From positions 1 to 38,724 of the forward strand of contig NZ_BOSJ01000029.1 in the NCBI RefSeq assembly GCF_018403285.1: 38,724 nucleotides of DNA, in the 5' to 3' direction. Source of the stretch: Paenibacillus sp. J45TS6. GTDB lineage: Bacteria > Bacillota > Bacilli > Paenibacillales > Paenibacillaceae. The position numbers were made by a program, and so were the translations under genes. This document shows positions 1 through 7,823 of this stretch, piece after piece (within the stretch, counting starts at the first letter, position 1; each line of letters starts with the position of its first letter). Under the pieces are notes generated by a model. It was not told the origin of the DNA and did not search any database. It saw nothing but the letters and a program-made list of their open reading frames with translations.

Positions 1-1
1 G

Positions 2-109
2 GAACTATATGATTATGTGAATTGGTTCAACAAGCATCGCATTCATGGCACTTTAGGATACATGACCCCAATTCAGTACAAAGCTGCATCCCTTAAAAAA
101 GTTGTCTGA
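2..109 (+). pseudogene. C-terminal fragment of an IS3-family transposase (OrfB)
   Basis: The open frame enters from the left edge and encodes 35 residues ending in KKVV before TGA at 107-109. It reads LYDYVNWFNKHRIHGTLGYM, followed by TPIQYK. This is the usual end of the DDE integrase domain of IS3-family OrfB proteins, where the pattern is W.N..R.H..LGY.SP..Y. Only the last part is in the window, so I cannot tell whether the full element upstream is intact. The family is clear; the exact IS3 subgroup is not. Confidence 0.8.
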
Positions 110-114
110 TTTAA

Positions 115-127
115 TGTTGACAGTCCA
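115..127. repeat. Possible right terminal repeat of the IS3-family element
   Basis: TGTTGACAGTCCA starts 5 bases after the transposase stop. Read inward it starts TGGACTGTC, and IS3-family elements have 5'-TG...CA-3' ends. The position and the terminal CA fit. The matching left end is outside the window, so this is inference. Confidence 0.4.
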
Positions 128-331
128 TTGGTCTCCTTTGAATGTAGTAGTTATCTTTACATCTTTATACATCTATTGATAGTCTTACCCTCAAAGAAAT
201 ACGGTAAACCACATATAAAGTCTTTGAAGAATTTAGAGACATACGGTTGAGAGATCAGCGCTTGAGACTATCTACAAATCAATTTTCTTATGCAAATGGA
301 GAATGATAATGAGGAAAAATGGTTCATACTA

Positions 332-511
332 GATCATCCAACAAGCAGTGTATTAATTCAATAGATGTGATGGTGTCGAAGATCTTAATTATGGTAGAGG
401 TCTAGATCAATGTGGAGAAGAGAGCGATAAAAGAGCGTTAGATCCTGATCAGTTATTATTCTCTTCTTTTATTATAAAAGTTCACTTCTTACTTTCACTT
501 GTTGGATGATC
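332..511. repeat. 180-bp segment bounded by 14-bp perfect inverted repeats
   Basis: GATCATCCAACAAG at 332-345 is the exact reverse complement of CTTGTTGGATGATC at 498-511. The interior has no convincing gene. The 110-530 interval otherwise shows only AT-rich sequence and the IS end. The repeats could be the ends of a small non-autonomous element or a decayed IS. The right arm is also 20 bp past the stop of the minus-strand subtilase gene. I see no clear target-site duplication. Confidence 0.45.
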
Positions 512-530
512 CGTAGTGCTTATCTATGAT

Positions 531-1700
531 CTAAAGAATAGGCTGCTGCACAGCTCGAAGCGCATTTATTCGCCCCTGTGTCCAATAGGTTCCCGTTCCT
601 GGTATCGGATCGCAGGTAAAAACAATACAATCTCTTATATTCGTATTGGTTCTACCTTGAGATGCAAGGAGTGCTGCCAATCCTGAGACGTGTGGAGCTG
701 CCATCGATGTTCCACTTAAGTAAGCATAGCTGGTTCCCGTGTAGGTAGATAAGATTTGTTCTCCAGGAGCGGCAACATCTACCCATGCACCATAGTTGGA
801 AAAGGTTGATTTAACGTCCAAAGAATTCGTTGATGCAACGGAAACGACTCCGGGAAGATAAGCGGGATAAACGGGGGTCGACGAATTGCTATTACCTGCA
901 GAAGCGATAACCACTGCTCCTCGGTCCCATGCATATTGTACAGCTGCTTGAAGAAATGAATCATTCGCTAGCGAACCCAGACTCAGGTTAACCACATGTG
1001 CTCCATTATTGGCAGCATAGACGATACCATTAGCCACACTCGACAATAAACCATTCCCGTTATTATCTAGCGAACGGATCGGGATAATAGAAGCAAAGGG
1101 AGCCATACCCGCTATACCACCCCCGTTATTTGTAGCTGCAGCTGCAATTCCTGCCACATGTGTTCCGTGTCCGTTACCATCACTTGTATTAGGATCCCAA
1201 TCCACATAGTCGTAACCAGATAGCAACTTTCCTGCAAGTTCCGGGTGATCCGGCTGAACGCCTGTATCTACAATCGCGATCCTGATATTCGCGGAACTTT
1301 GCGTAATGTCCCAAGCAGCAGGAGCTCCAACTCTTTGCGGCCCATACTGGTAATCCGGGAAGAATGGGTCGTTTGGAGTGAAAAATGCTTCATACTTATG
1401 ATTGGGCTCAGCAAATTCGATCAGCTTATTTTTTGAATACTGTTTAAGCATTCTGCGCATTTTTCGCTTTGAATTAATCCGATAAAATCCTAAATCATCG
1501 TAGGACTCTATAATCGTACATTTTGTTTTTTTGTGGAGTGCATCCATATCCTCCTGCGATATTCCATCAATAAATTTGATGATAAGCTCGTTTTCGGCAT
1601 GAGGGTGGAACTTGAGATCAGCTCTTTTATCTAAATAACGATAGAGAATGATAGTGAACATAATAAGGATAGCGATAGAAAGCCCTGACCATAACATCAT
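531..1700 (-). CDS. Membrane-anchored subtilisin-like serine protease (peptidase S8)
   Basis: Predicted 389-residue endopeptidase acting at the outer face of the membrane. A hydrophobic segment (about residues 3-21) is followed by basic residues and looks like a signal anchor. About residues 37-105 resemble a fervidolysin/I9-type propeptide. The catalytic triad is visible: Asp145 in IVDTG, His178 in GNGHGTHVAG and Ser332 in GTSMAAPH, with the oxyanion Asn270 in SAGN. I start at the ATG at 1700 because AGAGGAGG lies 7 bases upstream. The frame stays open to a TTG at 1760, whose upstream AGGAAG is a poorer, more distant site. It is most like thermitase/subtilisin-type proteins and ends soon after the catalytic Ser region, with no C-terminal extra domain. 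It is a single gene. Confidence 0.9.
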   Translation of the reverse strand: MMLWSGLSIAILIMFTIILYRYLDKRADLKFHPHAENELIIKFIDGISQEDMDALHKKTKCTIIESYDDLGFYRINSKRKMRRMLKQYSKNKLIEFAEPNHKYEAFFTPNDPFFPDYQYGPQRVGAPAAWDITQSSANIRIAIVDTGVQPDHPELAGKLLSGYDYVDWDPNTSDGNGHGTHVAGIAAAATNNGGGIAGMAPFASIIPIRSLDNNGNGLLSSVANGIVYAANNGAHVVNLSLGSLANDSFLQAAVQYAWDRGAVVIASAGNSNSSTPVYPAYLPGVVSVASTNSLDVKSTFSNYGAWVDVAAPGEQILSTYTGTSYAYLSGTSMAAPHVSGLAALLASQGRTNTNIRDCIVFTCDPIPGTGTYWTQGRINALRAVQQPIL

Positions 1701-1949
1701 CCATACTCCTCCTCTAGCGAAATCTAGTAGATTCGGAATATTGTATGGATAAGGGTGCAAAACAGCTTGGACTTCCTATGAAATATGGTGAATTCGTTCC
1801 CACCAAAAAAAGTGCACCACATATTTATTAAGCTTTTAGTATGATTTTCATTTCGAATTGAGCTAAACTGAACAAAAGAAATGAGTTTCTCAACTATTTG
1901 TAATTTGTTTTATACACTATCCGGAAAACAAGAAAGGCAGGTAATAGAC

Positions 1950-2765
1950 TTGAAGGAAAATAAAGTACAAGCTACAGCACCAAAAACACAACCATTTGGA
2001 AAAGAAGCTTTTGAGAAAGCGGAAAATACGACCATTCGCTGGTTAGGAAATTCAGGATTGTTTATGAATAGCCACGGAACATGCATTATGATTGATCCTG
2101 TATTAATTGGTTTTGACATGCCCTTGTTAATTGATATGCCTATTACTCCCCAAGATGTTCCTCATCTGGATTCGATATTAATTACTCATTCCGATAATGA
2201 TCATTTTAGTCGTGAGACATGTAAAGCGCTAAATGAGGTATGCGATACTTATCATACGACAAATTATGTTGCCGAATTAATGACGGAAGAACAGATCAAT
2301 GGCGGTTGTGGACATGATATTTATGACACTTTTGATATTGGTCATATTCATGTTAAATTAACACCCGCTGACCATGCGTGGCAGAACGAGCTGAAGGATC
2401 AAAATCGTGTCTTTCAATTTGAAGACTGCTGCGGTTTTTATATAAATACTCCCGAAGGCTCTATATGGGTAATTGGTGATTCCCGGCTACTGGATGAACA
2501 ACTTCACATGCCAATACCTGATGCAATACTCTTTGACTTTTCTGATCAATCATGGCATATAGGGTTGGACAATGCTATCAAACTAGCAAATGCCTACCCA
2601 GACACTAATTTAATTTTGTCACACTGGGGAAGTGTGGATGCTCCTGAGATGGAGGCATTTAACGGTGATCCCAAGTCACTTGAAGGACGGGTTGTAAATC
2701 CGGAACGTATACATATATTGGCGCCAGGCGAAGCATTTGAACTCCGGAGAATAAACGAAAATTAG
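1950..2765 (+). CDS. Metallo-beta-lactamase-fold hydrolase, UlaG-like
   Basis: Predicted cytoplasmic metal-dependent hydrolase of 271 residues. With the TTG start at 1950 the metal motif THSDNDH falls at about residues 79-85 (His80, Asp84, His85). Further likely ligands are His142 in PADH, Asp177 in VIGDSR and His225 in LSHWGS. The closest family I recognise is the UlaG/L-ascorbate-6-phosphate lactonase-like group of the beta-lactamase superfamily; the substrate is unknown. An ATG at 1881 in the same frame would add 23 residues but has no ribosome site, while AAAGGCAGGT precedes the TTG by 7 bases. No neighbour indicates its role. Confidence 0.8.
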   Translation: MKENKVQATAPKTQPFGKEAFEKAENTTIRWLGNSGLFMNSHGTCIMIDPVLIGFDMPLLIDMPITPQDVPHLDSILITHSDNDHFSRETCKALNEVCDTYHTTNYVAELMTEEQINGGCGHDIYDTFDIGHIHVKLTPADHAWQNELKDQNRVFQFEDCCGFYINTPEGSIWVIGDSRLLDEQLHMPIPDAILFDFSDQSWHIGLDNAIKLANAYPDTNLILSHWGSVDAPEMEAFNGDPKSLEGRVVNPERIHILAPGEAFELRRINEN

Positions 2766-2783
2766 TCCCAATAGGAGGTGACT

Positions 2784-2951
2784 TTGGAAATGCATTTAAT
2801 GATCTTTAAGCTCTAACGATTTTCGAAGTCAAAGAATAGACATAAAGCCTTTTTCAGGAATCGTATAAAATCTATAGCGTTTTGGCTTTTTCTTATTGGC
2901 TCTGTCTATATTATTTTTATTCCTTTTATAAAAGGAGAAAACCCGTTTTAA
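2784..2951 (+). pseudogene. Small membrane protein gene broken by an in-frame stop
   Basis: A strong ribosome site, AGGAGGTGA, precedes TTG 2784 and ATG 2790. The frame stops after a few codons at TAA 2814-2816, then stays open in the same frame for 44 more codons to TAA 2949-2951. The downstream part is basic (RFSKSKNRHKAFFRNR) and then hydrophobic (IAFWLFLIGSVYIIFIPFI), as in a one-helix membrane protein of about 55 residues. The good ribosome site plus frame continuity suggest a recently inactivated gene. I do not recognise a family. Confidence 0.45.
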
Positions 2952-3001
2952 ACGTAACTATATAGAAGACTTTTAGAGATATGTATGACTTGGAGGATAA
3001 T

Positions 3002-3298
3002 ATGAAGTGTACTGAATGTGGGTATGAATATAATTCAAATGCTGTAAATTGGCTGTTTCATGGAGATGCTTGTTATGAAATCAAGTCCAATATAATTAAT
3101 GCCCAATTGTTTATCGAAATAGCAGATCATGCTTTTTCGATAGACCCCCAACAGAAGGAAATTTATATAGATACTTGGCTAATTGATAGCCTTCCTTGCA
3201 GATCTTGTTCTCTTCTAAATATAAGAAACAGGAGTGATAGTGTAGAGCTTGTACAGAAAAATGTTAGCAGAAGATTTAACTTGAATTATTATTTTTAA
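3002..3298 (+). CDS. Small hypothetical protein with CxxC pairs
   Basis: Unrecognised protein of 98 residues. CTEC near the N-terminus and CRSC near residue 71 could form a zinc-ribbon site. I chose the ATG at 3002 because TTGGAGGA lies 4-5 bases upstream; an in-frame ATG at 2981 has no such site and would add 7 residues. The C-terminal third is rich in Arg, Asn and Ser. It is AT-rich like its neighbours and sits between two broken genes, so it may itself be accessory DNA. Function unknown. Confidence 0.6.
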   Translation: MKCTECGYEYNSNAVNWLFHGDACYEIKSNIINAQLFIEIADHAFSIDPQQKEIYIDTWLIDSLPCRSCSLLNIRNRSDSVELVQKNVSRRFNLNYYF

Positions 3299-3330
3299 AA
3301 ATCTAATTGTTGTAAAATACTCTAAGGTGT

Positions 3331-3992
3331 CTATTTCCAAAGTTTTTTATTTTCATTCTTTAGGTTATTAATCGATCTCCCATTCGTTATATTTGTGAAG
3401 CTACTAATTTCTTTAGATTCACTATCAAAAGCGGAAAGAACATAATGATCATCCACGATATAATAAGTACCATAGCGAGTAAAAGTATAACTTCCTTCTT
3501 CTTGCTGTGGTCCAACCATTTTCTTAACGGCTGCAATAATCTTCATTCCTGGTCTTAAATATGGCTCCATATCCGATAACTCAGAATTATACATCATATA
3601 TACTGTATCTTTCACTTCATCACCAACAATAACTTCATCAACGGTTACTTCATACGATATGAAAGTCGGCTTATAAGGCTCAAATCCTCTAATCTTAACT
3701 TTTTCAGCTAGTTTACCTTCGGGAGTGCCTGGCTCTGCAGGTAATTCTACACTGACATCTGCAACTTGGCTGATAACTTCTGCAACGATAACTGAATCTG
3801 CAACGTCTAAATTTTCTTAAAAGGTATATCTCTCATATTTATATAAGGGACAGTTCCCGTAGATATGGGGTAGTCTTTCCGAATTTCTTGAATCCTTTTT
3901 TGTTCTAATGCATCCGTAGATGTATTAGAACAACCAATGACTAAGACTGTCGTAAGTATGACAAGGACCGCTTTCCGTTTGGGTTTGTTCAT
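3331..3992 (-). pseudogene. Hypothetical lipoprotein gene interrupted by a single-base frameshift
   Basis: The gene starts at ATG 3992 after AGGAGG (9-base spacing). It encodes a basic N-terminus, a hydrophobic stretch and the lipobox VIGC (Cys21), so an exported lipoprotein is expected. The frame ends at residue 61 (IPFKKI then stop), but the next frame continues at once with DVADSVIVAEVISQV and runs to the stop at 3331. The break is at the A-run on the minus strand (T-run at plus 3812-3815). Adding one A gives codons for KKNLDVADS and restores one frame of 220 residues. The 662-base span is exactly one base short of a whole number of codons. The second half, from about residue 127 (MKDTVYMMYNSE), resembles no family I know. 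It is either a pseudogene or a sequencing error. Confidence 0.7.
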
Positions 3993-4165
3993 ATAAATAA
4001 TCCTCCTAACTAAATATTTGTTTTTAAGTTGGTAAAATGGATCTGTTTCACTTCACTTTATCACTTTACTGTATCATCGTACTTTGATTAGATACAGAGA
4101 AAAGTTGAATCATAAGCAATTATTAACTTAGCAAGAAGGAAGGGCTTCCCTTACTGTCGAACTTG

Positions 4166-4197
4166 AGAAGCTCGCTCCTCCGTGGGAACGAGCTTCT
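4166..4197 (-). terminator. Hairpin downstream of the DUF418 gene
   Basis: AGAAGCTCG (4166-4174) and CGAGCTTCT (4189-4197) form a perfect 9-bp stem with a 14-base loop. It lies 27 bp past the stop of the minus-strand DUF418 gene. There is no clear T-tract on the minus strand, so it may be a weak terminator or an RNA-end stabiliser. Confidence 0.45.
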
Positions 4198-4223
4198 ATT
4201 TAAGGTCTGCAGCGCAACCCGGT

Positions 4224-5576
4224 TCAGTTGACGCTAGGCGTACTTTCCCCAGAAGTCTGGTCCACCATCTTTTTCTTTCTCGGCTGTCCTCTCCAAGAGA
4301 GGTATACCCAAATTCGAAGCGCATGTTCGACCGGGCCACTATGAAACTTCTTCAGATAGATTGGACTAATCCATAATTGAAAAACATAGATGGCAACTGC
4401 GATGACAGCACCGACGAACACACCAGCACGACCAAACAGTCCAAAACCATATCCATAATAAATCGTCGTACAGATCACACTTTGCATCAGGTAATTTGTC
4501 AATGAGAGACGACCGACTGCTTCGAACCTGTCAATGAGGGCAGGGCGGTGGCTTCTCGTATACAGCAGAGCAAAAGCATAGATATAACCAAGTGCAAGCA
4601 GCGAACCTCCGAGCGTTTCCCCAATTCCCATGCCAGGCCACCCTTCCACGCCGAGCTGCGGAGTAAGTACGCTATACGATTTTAATGTCAGACCGATCGG
4701 AATCAGAAACATGGTACGTCGAAAATAGGTACGTCTCATCGCTTGTGGATTATCAAAAGTCCTAAGTCTGGCAGCCCGCATGCCGAGCAGGAATATCGGC
4801 ACTGTCATGAGCGGAGCCAGTATCAGTGCAAAAACGATGACCATTGCCTCCACCTCACCAAACGGATCAGCATGGTTACGGAAATTCTTGATCTCCGTAT
4901 AACTACCGTTGCTGTATACATCCTGACTTTGCAAGATGTAATTTTGCATATGCGGTGTCGTAGAAACCAGTTGATCCACTGGATTTGAAGCAGGTAAACC
5001 AAGGAGACCCGCTCCGGTAAGTAGAAATACCGCCCAGACCAATAACGTCTTCGGTTTCCGGTTTAAAAACAGTAGAAGAAAGAAGCCAGTAGCGCCGTAA
5101 AACGTTAGGATGTCTCCCTCCCAAAGGAAAACGGAATGCAGTATTCCTAATGCGAACAGCAGCATAAAACGGCGACTCAGATGACATTTCGGACGAAGAT
5201 CCTGTGATTTCAGACTGTCCGACAGTTTAATTATTCCGAATCCGAACATAAACGCGAAAATCGGCATGAAGCTACCCACTACCGTGATGGAGAGGAATGA
5301 GTGGAATGCAAGGTCCATCCCCTTGATTCCGAACAACTTTGGTTCGCTGCCTCCGAATTGACCATATTGGAAAATTAGCATATTCGCGAGCACGATGCCT
5401 GCGAGACTGAACCCTCGGAGTCCATCGATCAATTGGACGCGTTTTTTAAATGTATTAATTCGATCACCTCTGTCTTCAGAAATACGTTCCGTTCTATTAA
5501 ACGTTAAAGACTTCCTTAATGTTTTCTTAAACTTCAGAAAGTGTAACACGTATTTAGTACGAAAAATGAAAGACAT
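4224..5576 (-). CDS. DUF418-family polytopic membrane protein (YeiB-like)
   Basis: Integral membrane protein of unknown activity. The sequence RVQLIDGLRGFSLAGIVLAN with following transmembrane helices marks the DUF418/YeiB group. About ten hydrophobic segments follow, with the conserved C-terminal DUF418 block from about residue 270 to 425 (GRLSLTNYLMQS near 352). The start is uncertain. The ATG at 5576 has no ribosome site and would add a basic 39-residue leader before the conserved region. AGAGGT lies 6 bases before an ATT codon at 5459 (NTFKKRVQ follows), where family members usually begin. ATT is a rare start and may be a mutated ATG. If it is used, the protein is 411 residues. The gene is divergent from the nucleotidyltransferase gene. 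Confidence 0.85.
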   Translation of the reverse strand: MSFIFRTKYVLHFLKFKKTLRKSLTFNRTERISEDRGDRINTFKKRVQLIDGLRGFSLAGIVLANMLIFQYGQFGGSEPKLFGIKGMDLAFHSFLSITVVGSFMPIFAFMFGFGIIKLSDSLKSQDLRPKCHLSRRFMLLFALGILHSVFLWEGDILTFYGATGFFLLLFLNRKPKTLLVWAVFLLTGAGLLGLPASNPVDQLVSTTPHMQNYILQSQDVYSNGSYTEIKNFRNHADPFGEVEAMVIVFALILAPLMTVPIFLLGMRAARLRTFDNPQAMRRTYFRRTMFLIPIGLTLKSYSVLTPQLGVEGWPGMGIGETLGGSLLALGYIYAFALLYTRSHRPALIDRFEAVGRLSLTNYLMQSVICTTIYYGYGFGLFGRAGVFVGAVIAVAIYVFQLWISPIYLKKFHSGPVEHALRIWVYLSWRGQPRKKKMVDQTSGESTPSVN

Positions 5577-5662
5577 GCCAATAATAAAGGTATTTTCTTG
5601 CTAAATATTGTAAAATGAACCCAGGATCTAATGGTGCGTTCGTTTATAGGAGGATTTTTGTT

Positions 5663-6340
5663 GTGGAGAAAATCATTTCGGAAGCATGTTCATTTCTGAG
5701 TGGTCATGGATTTGATTGGTCGATCTGCGGTGGTACTGCAATCGATATATTTCTTAGTAAACAGACTAGAATTCATAAGGATTTAGATGTTGCTGTATTT
5801 TGGGAAGATAGAAATGCAATTATTAAATTGATGTTAGATGCTGGCTGGAGGGTATTTGAAGCATGTGGTGGTGGCGCCGTCCTTGAGCTGAATAAAATTC
5901 AAGATACGCCATTTGAAAAGCGAAATTTATTTTGTTTCTCGGCCAATGAGGATCGGGTTACATTGGAACCTATTGAACACACAAAATATCGGTTTGAACT
6001 TGCAAAATCGGAACAAAAAGAGTTTACATATGTAGAGTTTCTTTTCAATGAACGTGATGAGACAAGTATACACTTGCCCGGGAAAACAAAGATCAAACGC
6101 GAACTAATTAAAGCTATTTTATCATCGCCCGATGATGTACCTTATCTAGCCCCTGAAATCGTTCTTTATTATAAATCAAGCTATTTAAAGGGGTTGGATG
6201 CTGCAGATCATAATCATGACTTTGATATATCCTTACCATACTTTACTAAAGAGCAAAATCAGTGGTTAAGAGAAGCGCTTCAAATCAGATATCATAATGG
6301 CCACCCTTGGTTAGAAAGAATGAACGAACCACTTAGATAA
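5663..6340 (+). CDS. Nucleotidyltransferase-fold protein, aminoglycoside adenylyltransferase-like
   Basis: Predicted 225-residue nucleotidyltransferase-superfamily protein. The core motif CGGTAIDIFLSKQTRIHKDL continues DVAVFW, with the family pattern GG..A.D......R.H.DLD; the DLD aspartates would bind metal. It resembles the ANT(2'')-like group, which includes resistance enzymes but also many uncharacterised members, so resistance should not be assumed. I use GTG 5663 because AGGAGG lies 9 bases upstream; an ATG at 5615 has no ribosome site. A small membrane protein gene follows after 20 bp and may be co-transcribed. Confidence 0.75.
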   Translation: MEKIISEACSFLSGHGFDWSICGGTAIDIFLSKQTRIHKDLDVAVFWEDRNAIIKLMLDAGWRVFEACGGGAVLELNKIQDTPFEKRNLFCFSANEDRVTLEPIEHTKYRFELAKSEQKEFTYVEFLFNERDETSIHLPGKTKIKRELIKAILSSPDDVPYLAPEIVLYYKSSYLKGLDAADHNHDFDISLPYFTKEQNQWLREALQIRYHNGHPWLERMNEPLR

Positions 6341-6360
6341 AGACAAGGAGGCTGAAAGTT

Positions 6361-6531
6361 ATGAAACCATTTCTAGATGTGTGTATATATTTTAGTGCTC
6401 TTTTGCTTATAAGTTATTATTTTGTAGGTGTTAGTTTGATAAAGAGTACACAGATGGCAGCATTAATTACAATTCTATATATTCTAATCCTTTTCATAGA
6501 GAGGTACTACAAGAGAGGACAGATACGCTAG
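6361..6531 (+). CDS. Small two-helix membrane protein
   Basis: A 56-residue protein beginning MKPFLDVCIYFSALLL. AAGGAGG is placed 9 bases before ATG 6361, so translation is likely. There are two hydrophobic segments (about residues 5-26 and 32-47) and a basic tail (ERYYKRGQIR). It begins 20 bp after the nucleotidyltransferase gene, in the same direction. I recognise no family. Small paired membrane proteins of this kind are common in Bacillota and the function cannot be read from sequence. Confidence 0.6.
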   Translation: MKPFLDVCIYFSALLLISYYFVGVSLIKSTQMAALITILYILILFIERYYKRGQIR

Positions 6532-6645
6532 AGGCGGGTTTGCGCTACAGCCTCTGCTTCTTTCGTTCATCTTGCGACCAGAATAGAACATTACAATCAA
6601 TAAAATACCGATAATCGGATTTTGATGTTAGGAGGGGCGCAGTAA

Positions 6646-7212
6646 ATGGAATTTATATTTATTCGGCATGGTCATGGAGAACATCTCAACGATTATCCAA
6701 GTCAGTTGAATATTCTGCATCCTAGTCTTACAGAGTACGGCAAGTTCCAAGTAGCTCAGCTGCGAAATGAAATTAAAATTGAGCCTGGTGATTTAATCCT
6801 TGTAAGTCCAACTAAACGTACAATTGAGACGGCAACTATTTTAACGGATGATATGGACTTCATTATATCTCCACTTGTTGGTCCAAGAATGTTTCCTCAG
6901 AACCCTGAACTTCCTGATTTGAAATGTGATCAGATCCTATCTAAAACTGAAATTATAAATCTCTATGGAAATACTGAAATTCTTGATTTCAATCTGGATT
7001 GCTGGAACGAAGGGATTAATAGGATTGAACAGGATGTTTTTGAAGGATATGCTGAGCAGTTATTAGAGTGGACCTGGAAAAGCTATAAAAAAACATTCAT
7101 TATTTCACATGATGGTACGATCACGAATTATCGGATATTGCTTGGAGAAGAAGGATTGACCAGAAAAGATTTCCTCGGTGAGGCGGGGGTATACCAAATG
7201 CAAGATGAATGA
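6646..7212 (+). CDS. Histidine phosphatase superfamily protein
   Basis: A 188-residue protein starting MEFIFIRHGHGEH. The RHG motif at residues 7-9 supplies the phospho-accepting His8. A second catalytic-type histidine is in IISHDGTITNY (about 152-162). An Arg near SPTKRTIETA (about 54-63) fits the phosphate pocket. This is the phosphoglycerate mutase-like (branch 1) fold, usually a small-molecule or phosphoprotein phosphatase; the substrate is unknown. TTAGGAGGGG precedes the ATG. It is followed within 42 bp by the ParB-like gene on the same strand. Confidence 0.85.
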   Translation: MEFIFIRHGHGEHLNDYPSQLNILHPSLTEYGKFQVAQLRNEIKIEPGDLILVSPTKRTIETATILTDDMDFIISPLVGPRMFPQNPELPDLKCDQILSKTEIINLYGNTEILDFNLDCWNEGINRIEQDVFEGYAEQLLEWTWKSYKKTFIISHDGTITNYRILLGEEGLTRKDFLGEAGVYQMQDE

Positions 7213-7254
7213 CCATAAATCACCCTATACTGGAAAAGAGAGAGTGATAAATGT

Positions 7255-7701
7255 ATGTCGATATATACGATGAATTCTGCAATGGAGTTTGCTTCAAAGA
7301 ATGATATAGAAACATGGGTTCATCTTTTTTTGAATGGGGAAGGTGGCAATGTAGGATTATCAGAGGGACTGAAATTAAAAACAAGATACTGGCTTGGACC
7401 CGTAGAAATGGAAACAAGATTTCTCAAGAGGATTGTTGGACCTGAATTAGATATGGAGTATGTTGAAGAAGAGAATTGGTGGAGCCATAACATCAATCAA
7501 ATTTGTAATCGATTAGAAGAAGGCTGGGACATGCCTCCATTAATCGCGGAGAACAGAAATGGATATATAAGTGTAAGAGACGGGAATCACCGTCTGGGTG
7601 CATTGCAAAAGTTGAAGAAAGATAAATGCCATATCGTAATCTGGGATGATCATGGGGTATGCAATATAGTAAAAGCTTTAGAAGAGATCGTTAAAAATTA
7701 A
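7255..7701 (+). CDS. ParB/sulfiredoxin-like domain protein
   Basis: A 148-residue protein with the motif YISVRDGNHRLGALQKL (about 102-118). This is the DGxHR signature seen in ParB-N/Srx-like folds, which bind or hydrolyse nucleotides. The N-terminal half is Glu- and Trp-rich and not recognisable. No helix-turn-helix is visible, so a chromosome-segregation role is unlikely. The start is the ATG at 7255 with a weak upstream GAGAGAGTGATAA. It is 42 bp behind the phosphatase gene and probably shares its transcript, which ends at a strong hairpin. Confidence 0.65.
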   Translation: MSIYTMNSAMEFASKNDIETWVHLFLNGEGGNVGLSEGLKLKTRYWLGPVEMETRFLKRIVGPELDMEYVEEENWWSHNINQICNRLEEGWDMPPLIAENRNGYISVRDGNHRLGALQKLKKDKCHIVIWDDHGVCNIVKALEEIVKN

Positions 7702-7726
7702 ACGAATTCTATAAGAAGTATCATTG

Positions 7727-7750
7727 AAGTCGCTATTTTAGCGACTTTTT
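7727..7750 (+). terminator. Rho-independent terminator after the ParB-like gene
   Basis: AAGTCGCTA and TAGCGACTT form a perfect 9-bp stem with a 3-base loop, and the 3' arm runs into a T-tract. It lies 26 bp past the stop. Almost the same hairpin follows scrA at 38502. Confidence 0.9.
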
Positions 7751-7823
7751 GTATAACTTCTATTTCATTAAGCAAACGTGGCATAAGAAAGAAGGATACA
7801 GCAGGATTATATTTTGACCTGTT

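Noticed and set aside
3002-3298. Named zinc-ribbon family
   Set aside because: Two CxxC pairs are visible but the spacing and surroundings match no family I can name.
5663-6340. Calling the nucleotidyltransferase an antibiotic-resistance gene
   Set aside because: Only the fold motif is visible; many members of this group are uncharacterised and no resistance context is present.
7255-7701. ParB partition protein
   Set aside because: Only a DGNHR motif is present; no helix-turn-helix, ParA partner or parS-like site.
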